NCBI GenBank assembly: GCA_013399875.1
Contig: VXAZ01005697.1
Span: 1-64,000, forward strand
DNA length: 64,000 bases
Reading direction: 5' to 3'
Source: Gymnorhina tibicen
Taxonomy: Eukaryota > Chordata > Aves > Passeriformes > Artamidae
Part shown: one piece after another, positions 38,020 through 51,788 of the stretch
Layout of the letters: each line of letters begins with the position of its first letter
How positions within the stretch are numbered: the stretch's first letter is position 1
Position numbers and translations under genes: made by a program
The notes under the pieces: model-generated
The model's database searches: none
Told to the model about the DNA's origin: nothing
What the model saw: the letters and a program-made list of their open reading frames with translations, nothing else

Positions 38020-38345
38020 AAGCCTCTGTTAGAAATAAATTAAACCACTCAGTAGCAAACATTCACTGCCCCTACCATAAAATTTGATTTAGAGTGTAAT
38101 TTCAAATTAAGCTAATATTTAATTTGCTGTCAAAGTTACATTTAAATAACAACCTTTCTAGAATTGCTGACAGGCCAGCACAGGTGCAAGTTTTAATCTA
38201 CTTTTCTGGATACTGTTGTACTTGTGCAGAAATCTCAAAACCCAATTAAAGTGTCACAAATGGCGGAATTTTACATGGGCAGAAAATCAAAATAGCATGA
38301 CACCTGTTCAGCATAGACTAGAAAATAATTAAACAAGCTGAAAAA
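38020..38345. promoter_or_regulatory. Candidate conserved noncoding element (speculative)
   Basis: A 300-base unique stretch free of low complexity, dense in TAAT/ATTA homeodomain-type cores (gctaatatttaatttgctgtc, tctgat-free), with E-box-like CAGGTG (38182-38187) and CACCTG (38301-38306). This style is typical of developmental enhancers in long introns of neural genes. No alignment was available, so this is a pattern-based guess. Confidence 0.2.
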
Positions 38346-41300
38346 GGGTACAGGCAGTTTTGGCCAATGCCATTTTGCTAATGTTTTATGGGGAATGATA
38401 GACCTTAACCTGTCCAACTTTCAGGAGCACAGTTAGGAGCAGAGGACTTTTTGAGTGTCCCTAAAATGAAAGTATTTGAATTCTTGTTAAAGTCAAAGTC
38501 AGCTTAATTCAGCTTAAAAGCAATTTGTGTTGCATTAGATGGTGTTTCACCCCAGTGACCCAAGCACATGTAAGGGTGGTGCTTGGTAGTAGTGGCAGGA
38601 AATGTAAGATTCTCACTGACTCAGGGGAGTGTTTAAGTGGTACTGGATACTCCAGTTGTTTTTGAACATATTCCAGCTCTGTGCTAGTAAATGAATAAAA
38701 GAGCTGTCACCAGAAATACACCCTGTGGTACAGTTCTCCATAACTACTAAAATAGTCCTCTGCAGAGGCATACACAACTTTGAGAGACCCTTGCGCTGCA
38801 TTAAGTTACATTGCAAGCTGAGTGGACACCCACTTTCGTCTGAACTTCCACATATGAAAGTGTGTGTAAACATCAAGGAGCCTTGGTGATGCAATAGAAT
38901 AGTCCAGGACTTCATCTGTCACATCATGTCATCACAGTCAGTAAGACTTACACTGAGGTATAAAGACTCTCCTTGTTTAAAGAAGTCATTACAAAAATAA
39001 CAGAATGCAAAATTTCTGAGTGATAGTGGAGAAACAAATCAGTGAAAATGGGGGTGCAAAATGTAGTGTTTCTTATTGTAAAAAATGTCATAGTAAATTT
39101 TTTTTTGGTGTGGGGTAAATGCACCAATTTGCATAGGAGTTTTCTTTTAGCAAGAAAACCACATCTAATGAAAATACTGGGCGTATAAGAATGAACACTG
39201 TAATACTATGGTTTTGCCACATAGTATTTCTGATGACAGGATAAGGAGGAAAGTGAAAACTACTTCCAGCTGAAGTCTATGGTCATAGTTAGAAGTGATT
39301 ATTAAAGAGTAATTTTCTTGAAATACAACGCAAATTATACAAGCAAGCTGATGTTTTATTTTGATTAATGATTCAGTTTGCAATTTTTGTTTACCCAGCC
39401 ACAGCCAGCTCTGCAGGTAGCTGAGACTAAGAGGATGTGAAATTCTCAGTGTCACCTCATTCTTAATTAGTGCATTGATCCCGTGTGATCCCTGTAGAGT
39501 AAACACTGAAATTTCACAACAGTTTTTCGCTTAATTTATTCCTGCCTGAAAATCCATATCATCTAATATTTCAAATAAAATATATAAATTAGATCTTCAC
39601 TTTGTAGTCCACTTAATATATAGGCAGGCTTCACGTTTTTCACATGTTCTTATTCACTAGAAGCTTTTTCAAATGACTGTATTAACTGAAGAAAATAGTA
39701 AAAATACAAAAAACAGATCAGTATCTGCTGTCACCTCTAGTTGTTCCCTGTATCCATAAAAAAACCCCAGCTCTTTACTCTGACAGTAAAGACATGTATT
39801 TAAACCTAGGTACATTCTCTACTTTTTCTACTTTATACCCTTCTTTAGTAAACATTTTGGAGCATGCGTCTTTCTGTAATACAGTCAGCTTCCTGTCACC
39901 TGCGATGCAGTGGGAATACCCTGTGTCAGGGTACCCTTGGAAATGCAGCTGTCCCCTGGAACACTTGTAGAACTAGACACCAGGAAATCCTAAGCACACA
40001 CACGTCCTGGTGGCTGCCCAGGAGTAGGGAAGCCCATATGCAAAACGGTGTGTGTTAAACAAGACAGCATAGATGGGTTGGCTAATTCTGAGGTAACTCC
40101 TACATTTGTGTGTAAAGCTCTACAGTGGTCTGTGAACCAGGAAAGTTTATTTGCTCACATATGGCTTTTCAGCTTAAATGGTTCCCTATACATGCAACGA
40201 GACTGTTCTGGTAAATCTCTGTGGCCATGAGTTTTGGGTTCATCATTCAGGTACCTAGCTTGTTAATTAAGACTCAGCTTGGGTGTAAGTCACCTTGTTG
40301 GCTCTGTTTCAGTGTTGGCCGTACTGGAGGAGAGCCTCTCTTTGTAGAGGGGCCCTCAAGAAAGTCGACACCCTGTTCTTGGTTCTTGTGGATGTCTGCT
40401 AAGAGCTGCTTATCTTAGTGCTGTGTGCCAATGGAACACAGTTAAACCTGCCATGGAAACCTGAGATTACTCTGTAAGGTGCTTCCTATCTTGGCAGTTT
40501 AAAAATCTAAACCAGTCCATATCATAAAAAAAGAATACAGCTGCAAATCTCACCTGGGTGTCTAGTTGTTTGTGATGCATTGCTGGGAATCAGAAGAAGA
40601 TCTGCATTTCTGTAGCTTACAGCTACAGAGCTCAGACACTTCAATAGTTTTTGAAAGTCTGGTAGACAGTGCTAATAAGGAAATGTCATGTTGAAATGCA
40701 GTTTTCATTACCTAACCCATAGATTTTTAAATGCTTGTAACTTCAAGTGCTTTTCAGGGACTGAAATTATTCCAGGCTCTGTTTCAATTTGAGGTCATTA
40801 ATATTTAACTTTTTTTAAATTTTCTTTTTTGAAAAAGAAAAAAAAAAGAAAGGAACACTAAACTTCTTTATTTCTAATTAAGAAGAGATTTTTTTTTTCA
40901 GCTACAGTACTAAAAAGCTAAAACTTTTGTTTAAACCTTCTTTGTTTTGTAGACTGTGTAGACCTTTGAACAGTAATCCTCTCATAAAGAAAATTGGTGC
41001 AATAACTCTGGGCCTTTCCCTGTAAAACGCTGTACTTTATGAGATATTAACTCTATACCTATTACACTGATTTGTATGTAAAGGGTACATTGGTGAAATA
41101 TTTTTTGTGGAAAGGAGTTGAACCTAAAATACTAGTACAAAATTGAACTGTGAGTGGTAGTTCCATAAAATTTGAACTGTTTCATTAAAAAGTAATTTGT
41201 TGTAAAAGAAGTTACACTCAAATAGTTAGACTTGTAATGGATATAAGTTTAATTTACTCACTGAGACTCAGTTTTCTAAGAAGGAATTGTAGAAAGGCAA

Positions 41301-43049
41301 AAGCTGTGATTATTAGAAAAATTATATTCATTGAATAGTTACAAAGTTGTTCCTTCTAGACTGTTGACAGTTTGCTATGTAAAATTGTCATATCATAATT
41401 ATATAGTATCCTACATATCAGAAGGTCTTCTGAATGAAATAAAGTCATCTCAGCATTTATCTCTTTCAAGGATTTAAAACACAGTCCATACACTCTCTCA
41501 TTTTGAGTTAATTCTAGAACAGTTGGGCTCTTTTGCTTACTCAGGTTTACTTTGCTTTAGACAATATTTCAGAACCTTTTAGCTTTGTTTTGTTTGCTAG
41601 GAGAATGCTAAATGGATATACCTCTATTTCTGCTGGTCAGAATAGAGCAAAAACATAACAAGCAAATGTACATGGAAGTTTTCTCTCAAATTATTTTTTT
41701 ACAATTCAGACATATGTGTCCTTTTCCTTAGAGATCCTTAGCAGTGAGGTGAAAGTTACATGAGGTCCTTAAGTGAAATGCTAGATAAGAAGAAATACTC
41801 TGGTGGTGGATGGCACTGTGTGTATGATGGGAGGGATTGCGTAGGCTGAAAACAGTGTAAGCATAAGAAGATTATTTTCTTTCTATAGAGTAATCTGGGC
41901 ATTTCAGTCATTATTTCAGTGCTGCTTTCTAGTAAAATTGTGTAAGTTTGGAAGCAGTCTCTGGAGGAGGGGAACAGTGCTGGCTATCAGATATGTATCT
42001 TGAATGCCAGGCAGATTTCTGAGTATACGGGTAATTGAATTTGGTTTGCAAAGACAATAGATAGCACTGACAAATTCCAGTATGCTCTAAACACATATCT
42101 TGTAGTTAATCAAAGAGTAGAGTAAGTGTTTCTTTCAGGAGGCCATGAGCACACAGGGCAGATGAGAGGATTTCAGCCAGGGGTTGTGGCACTGCTCTCA
42201 CCATGACTTACAAGGATAATACACAATTACAAAGGGCTTCTCCCCACTTTTCTGCACTACTGTGGGAGTGGCTGAAGCTGGATTTTTTCAGCTTAACTAC
42301 TTAATGAGACTGGTGAATGAAATCACAGTTTTCATTTCAGCCTTAACAGCTTAAGGCATCTGTGGGGAAAAGTAATTTTAAGCATCTAACTCTTAAATTT
42401 AAGCTGATTAACTATGCTGCTCCACTCCCTAATCGCTCATCCCTTTCAACATATAGGCCATCACTTTTACCTTCTCCCTCACCCACAACATTTTAAAGTC
42501 ATTTTAGAAGCTGATACTACTCAAACATTGACATTTTTCTCTTTTGTGCTTCTTTACTCCTGTGCGCGTATATCAAACAATGGATGAGTGGACAAGAAAA
42601 ACTAGTTTGTCATTTAGCTCAGCTTCTATATTAAATTGTGCTCTCCTATTTACCATGTCTTCAGCTGTTCCTTCACAACCAAAATTTAGGATTTGTTCAC
42701 CTCTCTGACCATTTCTTTCACTTCAGTAAGTCCACAGAGGATTATGATTGTCATATGGCAACAGAGTAAAGAAAGGCAAAGGGAGACACTGAAGTCTTAG
42801 AGAGGAAAATAGGGAATAGAGTATGAATGCAAATCTACATATAGCTACATCCCACTTCTTTTGAGGCCATATTTCTTTGTTGAATGCTCATTCCTTATAG
42901 TACCTGTATCATGTAAGTATCTAAAATATGTATCTAGTAATTAGAACATGATGAGAGCTTTTGATTAGGCCTTCAAGTAAAATAAAACAACACCTCTAAA
43001 TCCAATAAACAAGGAAAAAAAACAAACCCAAAGAAAATTATTTTTTAAG
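38346..43049. other. CTNND2: Intron, no gene recognised
   Basis: AT-rich. An A/T mononucleotide-rich block lies at 40805-40900. Frames at 38613-38915 (-) and 39165-39506 (-) show no domain or splice context. Confidence 0.5.
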
Positions 43050-43112
43050 TCTCTCTTCCTCCTTTCCCTCTTTCTGCCTCCCTCCTTCCCTTCATTCACC
43101 ATCCCCCTCCCA
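43050..43112. repeat. Polypyrimidine (C/T) tract
   Basis: Nearly pure C/T for about 60 bases (ctctcttcctcctttccctc and similar). Such tracts can bind pyrimidine-tract-binding protein in the transcript or form triplex DNA. Confidence 0.9.
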
Positions 43113-43285
43113 AATTTGGATCACTGACACAACCCTTTTGAATTTTAGTAAGCATGCAATTTTCAGAAGACTTATAAATCGTCCGTAAATGTAGTCTTGA
43201 TTCTACTAAAGACAGTGGTACAAAGGGTTCTCAGATGAATAAGTGTTACCAGACATCTAGAAAATAAAAAGGCTTATTAATCTCT

Positions 43286-43944
43286 GTGGTTGTAGATCAC
43301 TTGTCCCAGTGGTGGGGACACGTGTCTCAGGTACCAGTCATGTCTGTTTTCCATGTTTCATCCCAGTCTCCACCCAGAGTGCCCCTCAGTAGGCATCTTG
43401 AGGTCTGCTCAGAGGAGCAGGGTTGGATCTCGGGACTGCTCACATCCACAGTGCCACAGGGCTGTGCTCCATCAAATGTGGAAGGACAAGGCGAGTAGCT
43501 CACCTTTCCAGGACACTGACAAGGAGCCTATGGCTTTGGAAGATAGGGATGTCAGATCCAAGTCCCTTGAAGCAGCAATGGAAAGACTTCAAACACAGAT
43601 AGGTCTGAGACACTCCTTTCCCCTACCCTCTGATGAACACAAAGACAAGAATTGTATCCACCCTGTATCCTTCTCAATAACTTGTGATCCACTGTCCGGC
43701 TATCCCGCTGGATCTGAACATCAGACAGCTCTCAGCATGCTTGGGTGAAGCCCATCGTGTCCAACCTGTGGGTCAAGATCTCTCTCAATCATTGATGCGA
43801 TCCTCCTTCATGCCTAGTAATTCCTCTCCTTTCCAAACTTTTCCTATGGAAATAGAGAACGGGGAGACCTTGTTGTTTCACCTTCAGAATGAGGCAGAGA
43901 AGGCATCAGTTATCTCAGTGTGTATCTATGTCTGTTGTCATTAA
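43286..43944 (+). other. GC-richer segment with overlapping open frames, unclassified
   Basis: Three overlapping plus-strand frames (43286-43498, 43353-43748, 43684-43944). The longest has 131 codons and no recognisable domain. Composition is higher in GC than the flanks, with some CpGs. It may be a fragment of an old insertion (retroposed transcript or retroviral remnant) that I cannot place. There is no sign of expression. Confidence 0.3.
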
Positions 43945-46900
43945 ATCATGCACCTTATTCAACCACAGTCCCTCATTTTCCTTGTTTCACTTTTACCAGT
44001 AATTTAGTGGTCTCTTTGTTGTATTTCTTTTGTAAATCTTATCTCTAGTTCAGCTTTGGCCTTTCCTAATACCATCCCTAAATGCCCAGGCAATGTTTTC
44101 AAACTCCTCCTTTATAGCTTGTCTCTGCTTCCATCTTCTGACGGAGGAAGGAGTTTTGTTCCATATATATTTAGTTTTAGTTATGTGAATGCTCAGTACA
44201 TGTGTGTGAAAACTGGGAAACTGCATATAAATAGAAGCAGTTGCAGCTTGCACTTTAAGATGTACACAGGAGACTTCTTCGTGGGCTTTCTCTCATCAGT
44301 TTATACATAACAGTTACTTGGTGAAAAAACATTGTTAAATGCTTCTGTAGGAATGATTGCTTTCTGTTATCGTTTATCCTCAGCATCAGTGGAGTGACTG
44401 TAATTTGACCCATTTTATTTATAGATACAGTACAAAAAAGTTGCATTTGACTAGTGGTTTTAGCCGTAATAAAAGTGTTCAGAATCATAGTTCTATTCCT
44501 TTTGGAATAGAATAGAATCCTTTTGGAATATCAATATTGATACCTATCTTGGAGAAAAATGCGTATTTCTCTGGATTCTGTTTTCAAAACTCCTATATGT
44601 TTTTTTTTATTAATGGGCAGGGAAGTTGAGGACTTGAGGGCAAATGAATTTTTTTAATATAATTTCTCCAGTTAATGCATTAGGTATTGACATTGATTTG
44701 GAAATTTTACATAAAATAGAGATATTTCAGAAGGAAAGATACATTAGAAAACCTGTATGGAAAATACAATTTTTTTAACCATTTGTAACTAAGCCTCAAG
44801 TATTTTATATACCGTATGATCACTGAATCTTAAATATAGACTATACTAAAAAGGAAAAAGAACCACTGAAAAATATCAGTTATGTGCATCTGTAGTTGTT
44901 TTGTGTAGTTACTTATCTAATGTGTCTCTGCCTACCACTGTAGTAACACATTTATCTGAAAGAATCACCAGTTATTCTGTTCCAAATATTTATTGTAATA
45001 ATCTAAACAATGTTCAATTACTATAGTGTGATATTCAATATGATTACAGTTATAATCCACATGATGATCAAATGTTTTCTTTTAATAGTGTCTTGTTCCT
45101 ACCCACTCACAACGGAGACAGTATGTTGTTTATTTGTTATGAAATAGAGATGACAATAAATGTTACTGAATATTCCAGAATTCATCATTTAAGGAGAGTT
45201 ATGTAGTAATGTAGTAATTTAGCAGAGTTATTCAGTGAATCAGATCAAGCCCATTACATATGGCAAGATACAAACCTTATTTAGATACATGAAGTTTCAG
45301 CTATTTATGTCTTTTTCTAAAATTAGGTCAGCCATATTGTGATATGGAAATGTACACTTAGGGCACTCATGTAACATTAACAGCCCTATCACCAGTGCCC
45401 ACACAGCCTTAAGTGCTTTATCACAGCTGCTTTCCAAAGGCACACTTCAATTTCACTGAAATCTTCAGGGCAGAATATATTTGAACACAGAAATAATTCT
45501 ATTTTTGCATAGCACAGCTTATGTCAGACTTAGAAGTTGCTTGTTACATAACTGAAAACATTTTGATAAGTCATCGATATCCATACTTCTTAAAAGGTAT
45601 CCTGCTTTTATGGTCTTAAATACAGGTTTGGAAACCTGACTGCAGTTTTAATCTGCAGGTTATCAGAGCTAGGTGCTCCCTTCCAGCACATTTTGGGACA
45701 CATGACCAGAGTACTGCAGCAGTGGAGTAGACATTATAAAAGAAAGGACAAAGAGCTTGTTGGGGTGTGCCTCTGGAATGTCACACAGGTGTTAATTTGA
45801 GGAAAGGGATGACCCGAAGAGTGGCAGCATGGTACCAAATGGTTCCAGAATCCTGAGTGCCCCTGCTGATAGCCTTGAGCAGCTACACTGCTGAGCCGAC
45901 AAGTGGATGTCACAGCCTATTTTTACAGATATTAATTGCAGGAGTGGGCATAAAAGCAAGAAAGTGTGTAGGTAGATTCTTGCTATTCCCTTTGGATTTA
46001 CTTGCAGTAATTTTAGAGCTGCACTGCATATGCCAATATTCTTGAAGTGTGAGTATCTGTACGTGTCAGCTGTAGAATACCTTAAATCCAGTTGACAATT
46101 GATTCATCTGAACTCTGTCGTATCGTGGAGAAACAAGACCACTTCATTTCCGTGCTGTCAAACTCTGTACCATTAAAAAGCCTGAGGAAATCATTCCTAT
46201 TTTTGAAATTAAAAAAATGCCAGATTTGTTGTACTGATGTTTTTAAAGTTTATTCATGGCTATTTGTAATTTTTATATTGTGAGAATGCAGAGTGCAGGT
46301 CTGGCCTAACAAGATTCCCTTTTAAATTCCCAGTACATGAAGTATAATGTTGGCTTGTAAATTGGTCATTTCTCTCAGCACACCCAAATACATATTTCAT
46401 ATTTGGTTTTATATATTTCTGCTGAAATTGCTGTGTAGTCTACACACAGGTGAAGCTTGCCTGAGGTGTTATCTGCTTTTATTTTCTATGTTTTCTTTAT
46501 ATGCTTTGCTAATGAGGAAACACAGCTGTTATCTGTAATACGCAGAAGTAGCCTGGATATTCAGAGTAAGGTAACTACATGAATAAAAGCAAAATGAAAT
46601 ATTCATGTAACTGAGAACATACAGTTTTGCAAAAACTGAGGGAAAACAGGGAATTTCAAAACTTGGTTTCTACAGCCCTGAGCCTCTGTGTAGACATTTT
46701 AATGTTTGCATCAAGAAAGGGGTATACTGGTTTTGTATAGTGAACACTCTAAAGTTATTGATGTTAGTGGATACAGCAAGTGCTCCACATTTTAAAAGCA
46801 AGTACATACTTGGTGAATGAGTAAAGATCTACAAGCCTAAATTCAGACATCAAGCTCTGAAAATTCTGGATGAAGATAATATCGATTCTTTTCATATCTT

Positions 46901-49062
46901 GTGGTCTTTGTGTATCTACAGGCACGTTCTGATAAAACGTACTCTTCAAATCCCACACTGACCTCTTCTCCTTTCAGATTCACCAGCCAAGCAAATACCT
47001 CTTGTAGGGATATTTCCTGGCTTTTCTTCCAGTTTCTGGATCCCTGGCTTGCCGCTGAGCCTTCTGATAGAGGAAACCAGCTGTTACTGAAAAAGGCTAC
47101 ATTTGTACTTTATATATTGATTTTGTAGTCTACTTACTAAAGAAAAGGCATACCCATACAATTTGTTATTTTGACAGTAATCACATACAGATTCCTTTTA
47201 TCAAAGTATCTCCATACCAATACATTGCTAATTGGGCCAAATTAAACTATATAAAACCAACATACATTTTTGAAAGTATTCACAGAGGAATTAAATTTGT
47301 TACTAAGAAGACAAAACATAAAATTTTGTATAGAAGGTTTTCATTTCATGTCTTGATCCATGTTTAAATCTGGCAAGGAACACTCTCTCTACCCATCCGT
47401 AAAAGTCGTAGTACAGTCATTCTGGAGCATGCTAAGTAAATGCTTCTGCAGCCTTATTGTGGATAGCAGCTTGGTCTTGGATCTCAGCAACTATGTTTCA
47501 ACCCTCTGTGAGAGAAGAGAGGATATGAAATATGTGCCCCCAAGTGGCACTGAGTAATTGTTTGGAGTAAAATGGGATTAAAGAGTAAATCCTACCTCTA
47601 TAGCACTGACTGACAGATTTCATAGTGTGAGGAAACAAGATAAGCGGTAATGAAGAGGAAGTGTTAATCTGCTGTATTGTGTTTCTTCCTCAGTGGTCAT
47701 GATTTTTGATTTTTTATTTTAATACAGTTTAATTTACCTCATCACTTAACTCCTTCCACTAAGGAGTATTTTGTTTTGTGGCCAAAAAGAAAGACCAATG
47801 TCCCCAGCTGGAAAGTTTAAGTGGTCTTTGCTTCTGTGTTGTGCCTAAAACATCTTTAAAGGCTGAGACATCAGTTCCTGAGGATGCTGAGAGGCAGAAT
47901 GCTTACACTCTTCCTTTGTTTGAATGTGATAAATTTCCTTCATATATAGGGTTTCAAATGGAGGTTGTTTGAGGTAAATAGTGGATATAATATATGTGCA
48001 GATATAATACTGTGTCCAGCGATGATGTTATTGGATGTTTCTGTAGGGGATACTTTTAAGAGAGTTGTCTTACCTGTCTTTGTGTTAAAGATTTAAACAG
48101 TTTCATATTATCTGGTTTCTGGTTGTTTTTCTATTCCTCTTGGCACTAATGAAAACACAAGGGTTATTAAGGGTTTTTCATTTATAAAAGACATGTGTTT
48201 AACTGAACCAGGAAATGAAATCATGTATCTGTATAGTCCTCTTTGTGTTTTGGTTAGGCATGTAATCTTCTTGCTTTGTTAATGAATTTGTTTAGAAGCC
48301 TCACTGAATACCTACTCAATATTATTTAGATTTCATTTTATGAACTAACAGTAGTAAGGCTGTACTTAAGACCACATTTGAGTTGATACTATGACAAGTT
48401 TTGCCATCACAGCATCTACCTATATAAAGTTTATTGTAGCTGAATTGTTTTGCTACCTAAGAATGATTTTAAAACTATTTGTACATCTTAGATTAATCAG
48501 AAATTATTTCATTGAGTTGTCCCTAGATCAATTAATAGCCTTAGTATTTTTCTAAAGACACAGATTTTCTGCCAGTAAGCTGTAATACAATTAGTTTTGA
48601 AGCTAGATTGAAAAGGTAATTTCAATTGCTTTGTTCACTTATCTTAGAAATGGTTTCTGAATGTCCTAGGTTTGAAAAGGTGCAAGTTTTCCAACTTTGA
48701 AAATTTGCATAGGAGTGTCTTTCTTAATTTTTCTGGTTTTATCTTTTGTGGGTTTTAGTTGCTGTCACTGTTTGCCTGTAATGATGTAATCATGGTGGAT
48801 TCTATTTTCCTGAGAGGCTTTCTAATTTAAGGAAGAATGCCAGACACTTCAGTTTTTTGGCTTCTTAAGCAGATTCAGAAAACACCTCAATAATTTCAGA
48901 AAATTATTGCCTCTTTATTTTGATAACTTTTGATGATTAAGATTATGACATATTTATATTTAATTATAAGATAACATAATATTCTAAATAATGACTGGGG
49001 GTTTAAGATCCAAGAGCATGGCGTGACAGGTGTGAGGCAGATACAGGTTTGCCACACAGGCC
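43945..49062. other. CTNND2: Intron, no gene recognised
   Basis: AT-rich. A small local duplication of ccttttggaat around 44497-44530. Nothing else can be supported. Confidence 0.5.
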
Positions 49063-49094
49063 ACAGTGACTTTGCCTTACAGTGACTTTGCCTT
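49063..49094. repeat. Tandem duplication of 16 bp
   Basis: Two perfect adjacent copies of ACAGTGACTTTGCCTT. Confidence 0.97.
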
Positions 49095-51437
49095 CTGTTA
49101 ACAGTGTTTGGTACGGCAGATGCTCTTGCTTCATAGAGTCCCATCTCTGTGCAGCTATCCCATCGTATAAATTGAAGCTGCATCTTTCCATGCAAGATGC
49201 TCGTTGGGAATGAAGATATGTTTTTCAGTTCCTTTAATATATCTGCTTGAATCCCATGCAACAGAGTTTATTAGCTGTCAGTGGCTTATCTTTCATCTCC
49301 TACTCAAGATTGTTACAAAGTGCAACTGTGCATCTGAACTAGCAAGAGATTGATCTTCACTGTGTAAACTACACACATTAAAAAATACTTCAATAATCTG
49401 GTAAAGTTTTTCTTTCTGCTTTTGGTGTATGTGGGCATCCTAAGACTTTGTGTGTGGTCTGAATCTTCTCTTAAATAAAATGTAGTAAAAGGCAGTGGAA
49501 AAAAAGAATGGTTTTGTCCCAAAAGCTTTCTGAGTGTTCTTTGTTACAGGTCCCCGTTCTTGTGTACCTACAAAAGGTGTGCACACTAGAAGCAACTGTT
49601 TCAGCGTATGTACTGGACTGACTGAATTGTTATACTAATTTACATACTGGAATATAAGTCATGTTTACTTCTGCCACTACGCAATTCAGATATGTGTCCA
49701 GAGTAGTTAGTCTTGAAAGGGCTCAGTTAGGGCAACATGTAACAAGATTGGGTTGGTTACTTACCAGCCAAAAAATCAATAAAAGAGAATCTAATTATCA
49801 CTTGAACCCTGTCCTTGTCAAATCAACTGTGAATTAGAAAGGCCAGTATCCTAGGGCACAGCATAATAAATAAAATAAACTTTGAAACTTGTTTTAGGAA
49901 GGAAATAGGATTTTCTTTCTGCTTGAATAACTAAAAGGACGTGCAACATCCATGCCTATACTTTGTGTATCTTGTCCACTAATGAACCAATGTAATCTTA
50001 ATGTTAATGCTCATTGTCAAAGTTTATACCTAATATACCAACTTTTCTATTCCCACTTGATGATACTAAATTAATGAAGAAAAATGGATCTGGAAAAAAC
50101 AAACAACATGTAGAACCTGTAGGACTCCTGTCAGGTTTTGACTGACTTTAAGGGATTCCTTATGTGTGGTACAGACATCTGGATAGTCTCAAGTACTCTC
50201 TTCACTTCCAGGATTGTACAGGACAGTGTGCATTTCCTAAAAAATAAATCTGTCCCTCCCCAGCCCTTCTTTAGTTACAGTGTTTAAACTAGTCACCACA
50301 AGAACAGGTCAAAGTCATTGGAATAGACAATCTTTTTCAAATTACAAATACTGTGCATAAGCATCTTGCTTATGATTCATTTCAGTGAGATTTCTCCATG
50401 ATCTCTCTCTTTGTTGTCACTTCTATAGTAATAACACAAATAGCTTGGATTTTTTAATGGTACTATTTTTGGTTCCAGAACTAGTTAAAAAGGAAGATCC
50501 CATTCTCACTGCATAGTTGCTTCCCACAGAAAAACTTCCCTTTTATCTGACCATGGTGTAAGGCAGCTGGCAAGCTTCAAACACAAGTTCAGAGGTAGCT
50601 TCTCGAGAGGGGGACACTTTCTTGGGATGCCATGTTCAGTGCAGCCACGGTGCATTTCTCCTGTTACAAGAAGGGATTGCTCTTGACCATTCTGTGTCAA
50701 AAAAGGCCAACCAGCGAAAAAAAAACCAAAAATGTCTCCAACAACCCATGGACAGAACCCTTGGTTGTGTAGGACTCTTTATTTTCTCAGTTATTGCCCA
50801 GCAGCAGTCCAGTGAAACCCTTTGTGAAAGTAAGAGATACGTTTAACCCCTATAACAAGAAAAGAGGTCTGTTGAACATACCTGAAGGCTTCCAATGGAA
50901 ATAGACTGCTGCAGTCCTATTTTGTAGCCCATGTAGATGGCGTTGTACTGGGGAATTATGGAATGTAGATTGATTTTGTTCGTAGGGAGGTAAAGGAGAA
51001 TAGAATCGTAAGTGCCAGCAATTATCCATAGAATTTGGAGTTAACAAAATAGCAAATAATGATAAAGAAAAATATAAAATTTGTATCTGCCTTAAGGTTA
51101 TTTTATAACGGGTACAGAATTTACATAACTGTAGTGCTGGTGCCTGGAAAAATATGGAAAAAACCGCCTTCAAAAGTCGTCTTTTTCTGTTCTGTTTAAA
51201 TTAAAATGCTTAGCATGAAGAAACAGTGAATTTTTTAGGGACCATTGTTTTTTGCCTCTTTTCTTTTGAAAGGTGTGCTTTAATTTTGACTCTCTAATGG
51301 TCTGATACACATAATTTTTTTCTCAGAGAGATCATGCCATTCCATTCTCAGAAATGCAAACCACCACGTTTTTAGGTGGTCTATGATTTACTTTTTCTCC
51401 CCCAAGCCTCACGTCGGTAGAATTTGCTGATATTTGT
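49095..51437. other. CTNND2: Intron, no gene recognised
   Basis: AT-rich unique-looking sequence. No recognisable repeat. Frames at 50506-50700 (-) and 50850-51173 (-) are without motif. Confidence 0.5.
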
Positions 51438-51457
51438 AAAAATAAAAAAAAAAAAAA
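51438..51457. repeat. A-rich run
   Basis: aaaaataaaaaaaaaaaaaa type run. Its complement lies just downstream of the minus-strand frame at 51480-51788 and contributes an AATAAA on that strand. Confidence 0.9.
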
Positions 51458-51479
51458 TTTATTTTGCTAAAGGTATTCC

Positions 51480-51788
51480 TTATCTTTTATACTCATTAGG
51501 CAGCTGGCTGTTGCATTCTTGGTTTTTTGTTCTGTTTTTCATAACCTTTGGTTCTCCTTTGGTCTTTTTATAAGCATCAACCAGTTTAGGTCTTGGAGAT
51601 GTTTGGTAGACTGTATCGTCCAACCTAGGTCTGCTGGTCATAATTTTCTTCCATTTTTCAGCTATATAACTTCTGATCAGGTGGCTTAGTACTCTTTGAC
51701 CTTGGCTTAGATACCTCATCTTGTACATATTTGTTTTATGCATTTTGTATAGCTTAGCCTCAGCGTTTCTTCCAAAAATCTCAGTCCA
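51480..51788 (-). other. Basic open frame on the minus strand, unrecognised (possible coding relic)
   Basis: 102 codons are open on the minus strand from just after a TGA (51791-51789) to a TAA. The inferred product is lysine/arginine-rich, with stretches such as IRSYIAEKWKKIM and RPRLDDTVYQTSPRPK. An AATAAA lies about 15 bases after the stop. No family recognised, no acceptor I trust, and a frame this long is expected a few times by chance in 64 kb of this composition. Confidence 0.15.
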
